Source of the DNA: Pristionchus mayeri
Taxonomy: Eukaryota > Nematoda > Chromadorea > Rhabditida > Neodiplogasteridae
Assembly (NCBI GenBank): GCA_036245805.1
Contig: BTRK01000005.1
Coordinates: forward strand, 30,547,469-30,611,468
DNA: 64,000 bases
Direction of reading: 5' to 3'
Shown here in pieces: positions 31,601 to 43,600 of the stretch (its first letter is position 1; each line of letters begins with the position of its first letter). The notes below the pieces were generated by a model, which had not been told where the DNA came from, searched no databases, and was given only the letters and a program-made list of their open reading frames with translations. The position numbers and the translations under genes are program-made.

Positions 31601-34600
31601 GGTGATCTTCGAGCAATTTTCTCAACCGAGAGCGGCCAAAAATTTGAAAACAACATACCTATCCGCGGGATGGATGAGTCTCTCGGGCGACAGTTCCGTG
31701 ATTTCCTCCCTGTCGATTCGTTCTACCTCACGGACTGGTTGGATGGGCACGAATCTTTCGCCGAGGCGTTCCACTGAGAGCTCAGTGACGTCGCGAGGAC
31801 TGAAATCGGGAAATGAGGTTTATGAATTTCGTCACAGAATAAACAACCATAATATTAACAAAACCTCACCGTTCGTAGCTGACAGTAGGCTCAATTCTCG
31901 GAGAACGGTCTGGAGTCGGGCTCTTTCTTGTGTATCTGAATTGAATTCCTTTGAATGCAGTTAACGAATGCGATGTTCTTGGTTTCACTATTTGAAGATC
32001 TCGCACCTCTCGGTTCTTTCGGTGATTGTTGTGGAAGTGAGTGGGCTGAGTGCTCGTCTTGGTGACTCGACTGCTTCTCTTTCGAGCCTGAGTTGACTTG
32101 TTTTTTTCAACTAATTTGATATAATTGAAGATGTATTTTGATGACAAAATAAAGTAAATAAAAAGCGGTACCTACCAGTCTCTGGATTGAATGTTGCTGA
32201 CGATCTGGACGTGCTCTTCTCTAGGTGTCGTGTACTCGGATCTGTCTTCATAGGTGATCTCAGTCGGTGTGGGCGGTCTGAAAAGTTAACTATTGCATAA
32301 ATTCTCCATTTTCTCGTTTCGAGAAGTGAATGAATAAAAAAACGCACCTTTCAGTTCTGGGGTGGTCGACAGCAGTCTCATCGAATGGACGAGTGCCCTT
32401 GGCGCCTCCCTTCTTCGTTCTCTCGATCGTCTCAGTGAAGCTCGATAGGGCCATTCCACTCGGTCGACGACGCTCCGGAGTGATATCCGCTCCGATAGAT
32501 TGGAATCTGCAACAAAGATTGTGTTTACACGACTATTTAAGTTTTAAAAAATTGTTCAATCGATCAAAATATGATACCTCTCAACATTCTCGTATCTTCT
32601 ATCTGCAGCTGGGGCAACAAGCAACTCCGATCCGATGGCCTGTTGTCTGCAATGACAACAAAGTATATATATTCCCAAAAGGCTACTACCAATCTTGGAA
32701 AAATGTAAAGGCATACCTCTCGACATCGAGATCAGCTCTGTGCACGGGTACTTCGGGAGCTCGTTCATCAACTTCGTCGTAGATGCTTTCTGGAGTCTTG
32801 GGAAGCGGCTTCTCCTCGAATCTCGTCGTTGTCTCGATAACGGTGGTCACTGAGGTCGGTGTGACGTCTTCAGTCTCATCGCTCATCGTACCAGTCTTCT
32901 TCGCCAATTCAGTATGAGTGCTGCCGGGCTCGATGTCGGTCTGCTTCAGAGCAGTGACGACTTCTTCGATCGTCGTGCGTGGTTCTCTGATTGGAGTAAG
33001 CGGTTCGTCTGCAAGCGCAGGTGCTGATGGCTCGACGGCGACGTGTTCTGGTTTCTTCACTTCAGGTATCGATGCAATGACGAATTCGTCATCGTCTGGA
33101 AGCTCAGCATCGTCGATTTGTCTCGGCGTGGGACGATCTCCGGCGATGTCAGCGCTCTTCACCTGCTCTTCCTCGACGCGAGCGAAGGGTCTGTGAAGCT
33201 CGTCAATGTCGATGGTCTCGACCTCCTCGATGAGCAATGACCGACGATCTGCAGAAGGACGATCTGGCACGTCTGAGATCTCGTGATCGAGCACGATTGT
33301 CGCAGAGGAAGTATGCACTGTAGGCTCCGCAGGTTCGACGACAGTTGTAGGCTGATGTTCGGCGGAAGACGATTCAGCAGGCGCGTCGTCGTACATGTCA
33401 CCGTATTCGGGTTTGTCGTGGCGGATGGATGGGTGCATAGACTCGAGACTTCCAATGGGTTTCTCGGGCGAGTGATCGGCAGGATGGGAGTCGATGATGA
33501 ATTCCTCATCGCCTCTCGGATGTCGCAGCTGACTGATGGAATCGGCGAAGATCGGCTGAGTCTGGCCCTCATCGAGCACCGGACGAGAGTCAATGATAAA
33601 CTCCTCATCCTCAGAATCTCGCTGTCTCGTCGAGTCTACAGGTTCAGAGTGTGGGAAGTCTACAGATGAAGAATCGATGACAAAATCATCTGCTTGATCA
33701 TACTCGATATCGTGTACGATTATCGAAGGAACCACATCACTCTTGACTTGCTGTTCAACTGTCGAAGGAGTGGGCTCCTCATCACTGCGACCCGGATGGT
33801 ATATGGTTACGTGCGAAGTGAGCGGCTGATCGGGTAGGTCCGAAGTTCTCTCGGTACTCTCCAGCTTGCCTTCGAAAAGAGAGGATGTGGGATAATCGGC
33901 GAAGTTCATCTCCTTCTGAGCAGATGCGACCACGGGAGGGGAAGCAGAACGATCTTCCTCGGAAGGCTCGACAACGAAATCATCTGCTTGATCATACTCG
34001 ATCTCGTGTACGATTACAGAGGGCACCAAATCAGTCTTGACTTGTGGTTCAACTGTCGAAGAAGTGGGCTCCTCATCACTGCGACCCGGATGGTATACGG
34101 TTACGATCGGGTATTCGGCGTGCTTGTCCTTGGACTTGAAGAGACCACCGATCTTGTCACCGATTTCCTTCGCCTTCTCGCCGATGTCGAGCTTCTTGAT
34201 GTCGAGCTTCTTCTTCTCGGGCTTCTCCTCGTGAGGTGCAACAGTCGAAGGAGTGAGCTCCTCATCGCTGCGACCAGGGTGGTACACGGACACGTGCGAA
34301 GTGAGCGGCTCATCGGGCAGATCCGAGATTCTCTCAGTGCTCTCGAGCTCGCCTTCGAAGGGAGAAGACGTGGGATAGTCGGTCGTCGTCTTCACCTTCT
34401 CGACGGCGGGAGCAACTTCGACCTCCTTCGGCTGAGCAACCGTCGGCTCGTCGCTGCGTCCAGAGTGGTAGACAGCAACATGCGAGGTGAGAGGCTCGTC
34501 CTGTAGTTCGGAAGCGCGAAGCGTGTCATCGAGGGGTCCTTCGTAGGGCTCACTGATCGGGTATTCGGCGTGCTTGTCCTTGGAATTGAAGAGACCACCG

Positions 34601-37600
34601 ATCTTGTCACCGATCTCCTTCGCCTTCTCGCCGATGTCGAGCTTCTTCTTCTCGGGCTTCTCCTCGTGAGGTGCAACAGTCGAAGGAGTGGGCTCCTCAT
34701 CGCTGCGACCAGGGTGGTACACGGACACGTGCGAAGTGAGCGGCTCATCGGGCAGATCCGAGATTCTCTCAGTGCTCTCGAGCTCGCCTTCGAAGGGAGA
34801 AGACGTGGGATACTCGGTCGTCGTCTTCACCTTCTCGACGGCGGGAGCAACTTCGACCTCCTTCGGCTGAGCAACCGTCGGCTCGTCGCTGCGTCCAGAG
34901 TGGTAGACAGCAACATGCGAGGTGAGAGGCTCGTCCTGTAGTTCGGAAGCGCGAAGCGTGTCATCGAGGGGTCCTTCGTAGGGCTCACTGATCGGGTATT
35001 CGGCGTGCTTGTCCTTGGACTTGAAGAGACCACCGATCTTGTCACCGATCTCCTTCGCCTTCTCGCCGATGTCGAGCTTCTTCTTCTCGGGCTTCTCCTC
35101 GTGAGGTGCAACAGTCGAAGGAGTGGGCTCCTCATCGCTGCGACCAGGGTGGTACACGGACACGTGCGAAGTGAGCGGCTCATCGGGCAGATCCGAGATT
35201 CTCTCAGTGCTCTCGAGATCGCCTTCGAAGGGAGAAGACGTGGGATAGTCGGTCGTCTTCTTCACCTTCTCGACGGCGGGAGCAACTTCGACCTCCTTCG
35301 GCTGAGCAACCGTCGGCTCGTCGCTGCGTCCAGAGTGGTAGACAGCAACATGCGAGGTGAGAGGCTCGTCCTGTAGTTCGGAAGCGCGAAGCGTGTCATC
35401 GAGGGGTCCTTCGTAGGGCTCACTGATCGGGTATTCGGCGTGCTTGTCCTTGGAATTGAAGAGACCACCGATCTTGTCACCGATCTCCTTCGCCTTCTCG
35501 CCGATGTCGAGCTTCTTCTTCTCGGGCTTCTCCTCGTGAGGTGCAACAGTCGAAGGAGTGGGCTCCTCATCGCTGCGACCAGGGTGGTACACGGACACGT
35601 GCGAAGTGAGCGGCTCATCGGGCAGATCCGAGATTCTCTCAGTGCTCTCGAGCTCGCCTTCGAAGGGAGAAGACGTGGGATACTCGGTCGTCGTCTTCAC
35701 CTTCTCGACGGCGGGAGCAACTTCGACCTCCTTCGGCTGAGCAACCGTCGGCTCGTCGCTGCGTCCAGAGTGGTAGACAGCAACATGCGAGGTGAGAGGC
35801 TCGTCCTGTAGTTCGGAAGCGCGAAGCGTGTCATCGAGGGGTCCTTGGTAGGGCTCACTGATCGGGTATTCGGCGTGCTTGTCCTTGGACTTGAAGAGAC
35901 CACCGATCTTGTCACCGATCTCCTTCGCCTTCTCGCCGATGTCGAGCTTCTTCTTCTCGGGCTTCTCCTCGTGAGGTGCAACAGTCGAAGGAGTGAGCTC
36001 CTCATCGCTGCGACCAGGGTGGTACACGGACACGTGTGAAGTGAGCGGCTCATCGGGCAGATCCGAGATTCTCTCAGCGCTCTCGAGCTCGCCTTCGAAG
36101 GGAGAAGACGTGGGATAGTCGGTCGTCTTCTTCACCTTCTCGACGGCGGGAGCAACTTCTACCTCCTTCGGCTGAGCAACCGTCGGCTCGTCGCTGCGTC
36201 CAGAGTGGTAGACAGCAACATGCGAGGTGAGAGGCTCGTCCTGTAGTTCGGAAGCGCGAAGCGTGTCATCGAGGGGTCCTTCGTAGGGCTCACTGATCGG
36301 GTATTCGGCGTGCTTGTCCTTGGACTTGAAGAGACCACCGATCTTGTCACCGATCTCCTTCGCCTTCTCGCCGATGTCGAGCTTCTTCTTCTCGGGCTTC
36401 TCCTCGTGAGGTGCAACAGTCGAAGGAGTGAGCTCCTCATCGCTGCGACCAGGGTGGTACACGGACACGTGCGAAGTGAGCGGCTCATCGGGCAGATCCG
36501 AGATTCTCTCAGTGCTCTCGAGCTCGCCTTCGAAGGGAGAAGACGTGGGATAGTCGGTCGTCTTCTTCACCTTCTCGACGGCGGGAGCAACTTCGACCTC
36601 CTTCGGCTGAGCAACCGTCGGCTCGTCGCTGCGTCCAGAGTGGTAGACAGCAACATGCGAGGTGAGAGGCTCGTCCTGTAGTTCGGAAGCGCGAAGCGTG
36701 TCATCGAGGGGTCCTTGGTAGGGCTCACTGATCGGGTATTCGGCGTGCTTGTCCTTGGACTTGAAGAGACCACCGATCTTGTCACCGATCTCCTTCGCCT
36801 TCTCGCCGATGTCGAGCTTCTTCTTCTCGGGCTTCTCCTCGTGAGGTGCAACAGTCGAAGGAGTGAGCTCCTCATCGCTGCGACCAGGGTGGTACACGGA
36901 CACGTGCGAAGTGAGCGGCTCATCGGGCAGATCCGAGATTCTCTCAGTGCTCTCGAGCTCGCCTTCGAAGGGAGAAGACGTGGGATAGTCGGTCGTCTTC
37001 TTCACCTTCTCGACGGCGGGAGCAACTTCGACCTCCTTCGGCTGAGCAACCGTCGGCTCGTCGCTGCGTCCAGAGTGGTAGACAGCAACATGCGAGGTGA
37101 GAGGCTCGTCCTGTAGTTCGGAAGCGCGAAGCGTGTCATCGAGGGGTCCTTGGTAGGGCTCACTGATCGGGTATTCGGCGTGCTTGTCCTTGGACTTGAA
37201 GAGACCACCGATCTTGTCACCGATCTCCTTCGCCTTCTCGCCGATGTCGAGCTTCTTCTTCTCGGGCTTCTCCTCGTGAGGTGCAACAGTCGAAGGAGTG
37301 AGCTCCTCATCGCTGCGACCAGGGTGGTACACGGACACGTGTGAAGTGAGCGGCTCATCGGGCAGATCCGAGATTCTCTCAGCGCTCTCGAGCTCGCCTT
37401 CGAAGGGAGAAGACGTGGGATAGTCGGTCGTCTTCTTCACCTTCTCGACGGCGGGAGCAACTTCGACCTCCTTCGGCTGAGCAACCGTCGGCTCGTCGCT
37501 GCGTCCAGAGTGGTAGACAGCAACATGCGAGGTGAGAGGCTCGTCCTGTAGTTCGGAAGCGCGAAGCGTGTCATCGAGGGGTCCTTCGTAGGGCTCACTG

Positions 37601-40600
37601 ATCGGGTATTCGGCGTGCTTGTCCTTGGACTTGAAGAGACCACCGATCTTGTCACCGATCTCCTTCGCCTTCTCGCCGATGTCGAGCTTCTTCTTCTCGG
37701 GCTTCTCCTCGTGAGGTGCAACAGTCGAAGGAGTGAGCTCCTCATCGCTGCGACCAGGGTGGTACACGGACACGTGCGAAGTGAGCGGCTCATCGGGCAG
37801 ATCCGAGATTCTCTCAGTGCTCTCGAGCTCGCCTTCGAAGGGAGAAGACGTGGGATAGTCGGTCGTCTTCTTCACCTTCTCGACGGCGGGAGCAACTTCG
37901 ACCTCCTTCGGCTGAGCAACCGTCGGCTCGTCGCTGCGTCCAGAGTGGTAGACAGCAACATGCGAGGTGAGAGGCTCGTCCTGTAGTTCGGAAGCGCGAA
38001 GCGTGTCATCGAGGGGTCCTTGGTAGGGCTCACTGATCGGGTATTCGGCGTGCTTGTCCTTGGACTTGAAGAGACCACCGATCTTGTCACCGATCTCCTT
38101 CGCCTTCTCGCCGATGTCGAGCTTCTTCTTCTCGGGCTTCTCCTCGTGAGGTGCAACAGTCGAAGGAGTGAGCTCCTCATCGCTGCGACCAGGGTGGTAC
38201 ACGGACACGTGTGAAGTGAGCGGCTCATCGGGCAGATCCGAGATTCTCTCAGCGCTCTCGAGCTCGCCTTCGAAGGGAGAAGACGTGGGATAGTCGGTCG
38301 TCTTCTTCACCTTCTCGACGGCGGGAGCAACTTCGACCTCCTTCGGCTGAGCAACCGTCGGCTCGTCGCTGCGTCCAGAGTGGTAGACAGCAACATGCGA
38401 GGTGAGAGGCTCGTCCTGTAGTTCGGAAGCGCGAAGCGTGTCATCGAGGGGTCCTTGGTAGGGCTCACTGATCGGGTATTCGGCGTGCTTGTCCTTGGAC
38501 TTGAAGAGACCACCGATCTTGTCACCGATCTCCTTCGCCTTCTCGCCGATGTCGAGCTTCTTCTTCTCGGGCTTCTCCTCGTGAGGTGCAACAGTCGAAG
38601 GAGTGAGCTCCTCATCGCTGCGACCAGGGTGGTACACGGACACGTGTGAAATGAGCGGCTCATCGGGCAGATCCGAGATTCTCTCAGCGCTCTCGAGCTC
38701 GCCTTCGAAGGGAGAAGACGTGGGATAGTCGGTCGTCTTCTTCACCTTCTCGACGGCGGGAGCAACTTCGACCTCCTTCGGCTGAGCAACCGTCGGCTCG
38801 TCGCTGCGTCCAGAGTGGTAGACAGCAACATGCGAGGTGAGAGGCTCGTCCTGTAGTTCGGAAGCGCGAAGCGTGTCATCGAGGGGTCCTTGGTAGGGCT
38901 CACTGACCGGGTATTCGGCGTGCTTGTCCTTGGACTTGAAGAGACCACCGATCTTGTCACCGATCTCCTTCGCCTTCTCGCCGATGTCGAGCTTCTTCTT
39001 CTCGGGCTTCTCCTCGTGAGGTGCAACAGTCGAAGGAGTGAGCTCCTCATCGCTGCGACCAGGGTGGTACACGGACACGTGCGAAGTGAGCGGCTCATCG
39101 GGCAGATCCGAGATTCTCTCAGTGCTCTCGAGCTCGCCTTCGAAGGGAGAAGACGTGGGATAGTCGGTCGTCTTCTTCACCTTCTCGACGGCGGGAGCAA
39201 CTTCGACCTCCTTCGGCTGAGCAACCGTCGGCTCGTCGCTGCGTCCAGAGTGGTAGACAGCAACATGCGAGGTGAGAGGCTCGTCCTGTAGTTCGGAAGC
39301 GCGAAGCGTGTCATCGAGGGCTCCTTGGTAGGGCTCACTGATCGGGTATTCGGCGTGCTTGTCCTTGGACTTGAAGAGACCACCGATCTTGTCACCGATC
39401 TCCTTCGCCTTCTCGCCGATGTCGAGCTTCTTCTTCTCGGGCTTCTCCTCGTGAGGTGCAACAGTCGAAGGAGTGAGCTCCTCATCGCTGCGACCAGGGT
39501 GGTACACGGACACGTGTGAAGTGAGCGGCTCATCGGGCAGATCCGAGATTCTCTCAGCGCTCTCGAGCTCGCCTTCGAAGGGAGAAGACGTGGGATAGTC
39601 GGTCGTCTTCTTCACCTTCTCGACGGCGGGAGCAACTTCGACCTCCTTCGGCTGAGCAACCGTCGGCTCGTCGCTGCGTCCAGAGTGGTAGACAGCAACA
39701 TGCGAGGTGAGAGGCTCGTCCTGTAGTTCGGAAGCGCGAAGCGTGTCATCGAGGGGTCCTTCGTAGGGCTCACTGATCGGGTATTCGGCGTGCTTGTCCT
39801 TGGACTTGAAGAGACCACCGATCTTGTCACCGATCTCCTTCGCCTTCTCGCCGATGTCGAGCTTCTTCTTCTCGGGCTTCTCCTCGTGAGGTGCAACAGT
39901 CGAAGGAGTGAGCTCCTCATCGCTGCGACCAGGGTGGTACACGGACACGTGTGAAGTGAGCGGCTCATCGGGCAGATCCGAGATTCTCTCAGCGCTCTCG
40001 AGCTCGCCTTCGAAGGGAGAAGACGTGGGATAGTCGGTCGTCTTCTTCACCTTCTCGACGGCGGGAGCAACTTCGACCTCCTTCGGCTGAGCAACCGTCG
40101 GCTCGTCGCTGCGTCCAGAGTGGTAGACAGCAACATGCGAGGTGAGAGGCTCGTCCTGTAGTTCGGAAGCGCGAAGCGTGTCATCGAGGGGTCCTTGGTA
40201 GGGCTCACTGATCGGGTATTCGGCGTGCTTGTCCTTGGACTTGAAGAGACCACCGATCTTGTCACCGATCTCCTTCGCCTTCTCGCCGATGTCGAGCTTC
40301 TTCTTCTCGGGCTTCTCCTCGTGAGGTGCAACAGTCGAAGGAGTGAGCTCCTCATCGCTGCGACCAGGGTGGTACACGGACACGTGCGAAGTGAGCGGCT
40401 CATCGGGCAGATCCGAGATTCTCTCAGCGCTCTCGAGCTCGCCTTCGAAGGGAGAAGACGTGGGATAGTCGGTCGTCTTCTTCACCTTCTCGACGGCGGG
40501 AGCAACTTCGACCTCCTTCGGCTGAGCAACCGTCGGCTCGTCGCTGCGTCCAGAGTGGTAGACAGCAACATGCGAGGTGAGAGGCTCGTCCTGTAGTTCG

Positions 40601-43600
40601 GAAGCGCGAAGCGTGTCATCGAGGGGTCCTTCGTAGGGCTCACTGATCGGGTATTCGGCGTGCTTGTCCTTGGACTTGAAGAGACCACCGATCTTGTCAC
40701 CGATCTCCTTCGCCTTCTCGCCGATGTCGAGCTTCTTCTTCTCGGGCTTCTCCTCGTGAGGTGCAACAGTCGAAGGAGTGAGCTCCTCATCGCTGCGACC
40801 AGGGTGGTACACGGACACGTGTGAAGTGAGCGGCTCATCGGGCAGATCCGAGATTCTCTCAGCGCTCTCGAGCTCGCCTTCGAAGGGAGAAGACGTGGGA
40901 TAGTCGGTCGTCTTCTTCACCTTCTCGACGGCGGGAGCAACTTCGACCTCCTTCGGCTGAGCAACCGTCGGCTCGTCGCTGCGTCCAGAGTGGTAGACAG
41001 CAACATGCGAGGTGAGAGGCTCGTCCTGTAGTTCGGAAGCGCGAAGCGTGTCATCGAGGGGTCCTTCGTAGGGCTCACTGATCGGGTATTCGGCGTGCTT
41101 GTCCTTGGACTTGAAGAGACCACCGATCTTGTCACCGATCTCCTTCGCCTTCTCGCCGATGTCGAGCTTCTTCTTCTCGGGCTTCTCCTCGTGAGGTGCA
41201 ACAGTCGAAGGAGTGAGCTCCTCATCGCTGCGACCAGGGTGGTACACGGACACGTGCGAAGTGAGCGGCTCATCGGGCAGATCCGAGATTCTCTCAGTGC
41301 TCTCGAGCTCGCCTTCGAAGGGAGAAGACGTGGGATAGTCGGTCGTCTTCTTCACCTTCTCGACGGCGGGAGCAACTTCGACCTCCTTCGGCTGAGCAAC
41401 CGTCGGCTCGTCGCTGCGTCCAGAGTGGTAGACAGCAACATGCGAGGTGAGAGGCTCGTCCTGTAGTTCGGAAGCGCGAAGCGTGTCATCGAGGGGTCCT
41501 TGGTAGGGCTCACTGATCGGGTATTCGGCGTGCTTGTCCTTGGACTTGAAGAGACCACCGATCTTGTCACCGATCTCCTTCGCCTTCTCGCCGATGTCGA
41601 GCTTCTTCTTCTCGGGCTTCTCCTCGTGAGGTGCAACAGTCGAAGGAGTGAGCTCCTCATCGCTGCGACCAGGGTGGTACACGGACACGTGCGAAGTGAG
41701 CGGCTCATCGGGCAGATCCGAGATTCTCTCAGTGCTCTCGAGCTCGCCTTCGAAGGGAGAAGACGTGGGATAGTCGGTCGTCTTCTTCACCTTCTCGACG
41801 GCGGGAGCAACTTCGACCTCCTTCGGCTGAGCAACCGTCGGCTCGTCGCTGCGTCCAGAGTGGTAGACAGCAACATGCGAGGTGAGAGGCTCGTCCTGTA
41901 GTTCGGAAGCGCGAAGCGTGTCATCGAGGGGTCCTTCGTAGGGCTCACTGATCGGGTATTCGGCGTGCTTGTCCTTGGACTTGAAGAGACCACCGATCTT
42001 GTCACCGATCTCCTTCGCCTTCTCGCCGATGTCGAGCTTCTTCTTCTCGGGCTTCTCCTCGTGAGGTGCAACAGTCGAAGGAGTGAGCTCCTCATCGCTG
42101 CGACCAGGGTGGTACACGGACACGTGCGAAGTGAGCGGCTCATCGGGCAGATCCGAGATTCTCTCAGTGCTCTCGAGCTCGCCTTCGAAGGGAGAAGACG
42201 TGGGATAGTCGGTCGTCTTCTTCACCTTCTCGACGGCGGGAGCAACTTCGACCTCCTTCGGCTGAGCAACCGTCGGCTCGTCGCTGCGTCCAGAGTGGTA
42301 GACAGCAACATGCGAGGTGAGAGGCTCGTCCTGTAGTTCGGAAGCGCGAAGCGTGTCATCGAGGGGTCCTTGGTAGGGCTCACTGATCGGGTATTCGGCG
42401 TGCTTGTCCTTGGACTTGAAGAGACCACCGATCTTGTCACCGATCTCCTTCGCCTTCTCGCCGATGTCGAGCTTCTTCTTCTCGGGCTTCTCCTCGTGAG
42501 GTGCAACAGTCGAAGGAGTGAGCTCCTCATCGCTGCGACCAGGGTGGTACACGGACACGTGCGAAGTGAGCGGCTCATCGGGCAGATCCGAGATTCTCTC
42601 AGTGCTCTCGAGCTCGCCTTCGAAGGGAGAAGACGTGGGATAGTCGGTCGTCTTCTTCACCTTCTCGACGGCGGGAGCAACTTCGACCTCCTTCGGCTGA
42701 GCAACCGTCGGCTCGTCGCTGCGTCCAGAGTGGTAGACAGCAACATGCGAGGTGAGAGGCTCGTCCTGTAGTTCGGAAGCGCGAAGCGTGTCATCGAGGG
42801 GTCCTTGGTAGGGCTCACTGATCGGGTATTCGGCGTGCTTGTCCTTGGACTTGAAGAGACCACCGATCTTGTCACCGATCTCCTTCGCCTTCTCGCCGAT
42901 GTCGAGCTTCTTCTTCTCGGGCTTCTCCTCGTGAGGTGCAACAGTCGAAGGAGTGAGCTCCTCATCGCTGCGACCAGGGTGGTACACGGACACGTGTGAA
43001 GTGAGCGGCTCATCGGGCAGATCCGAGATTCTCTCAGCGCTCTCGAGCTCGCCTTCGAAGGGAGAAGACGTGGGATAGTCGGTCGTCTTCTTCACCTTCT
43101 CGACGGCGGGAGCAACTTCGACCTCCTTCGGCTGAGCAACCGTCGGCTCGTCGCTGCGTCCAGAGTGGTAGACAGCAACATGCGAGGTGAGAGGCTCGTC
43201 CTGTAGTTCGGAAGCGCGAAGCGTGTCATCGAGGGGTCCTTCGTAGGGCTCACTGATCGGGTATTCGGCGTGCTTGTCCTTGGACTTGAAGAGACCACCG
43301 ATCTTGTCACCGATCTCCTTCGCCTTCTCGCCGATGTCGAGCTTCTTCTTCTCGGGCTTCTCCTCGTGAGGTGCAACAGTCGAAGGAGTGAGCTCCTCAT
43401 CGCTGCGACCAGGGTGGTACACGGACACGTGCGAAGTGAGCGGCTCATCGGGCAGATCCGAGATTCTCTCAGTGCTCTCGAGCTCGCCTTCGAAGGGAGA
43501 AGACGTGGGATAGTCGGTCGTCTTCTTCACCTTCTCGACGGCGGGAGCAACTTCGACCTCCTTCGGCTGAGCAACCGTCGGCTCGTCGCTGCGTCCAGAG

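Noticed and set aside
32686..32716. Residues YAFTFFQDW as the C-terminus of the giant protein
   Set aside because: A good GTATGC donor at 32716 and sixteen in-phase downstream exons show this is intron read-through.
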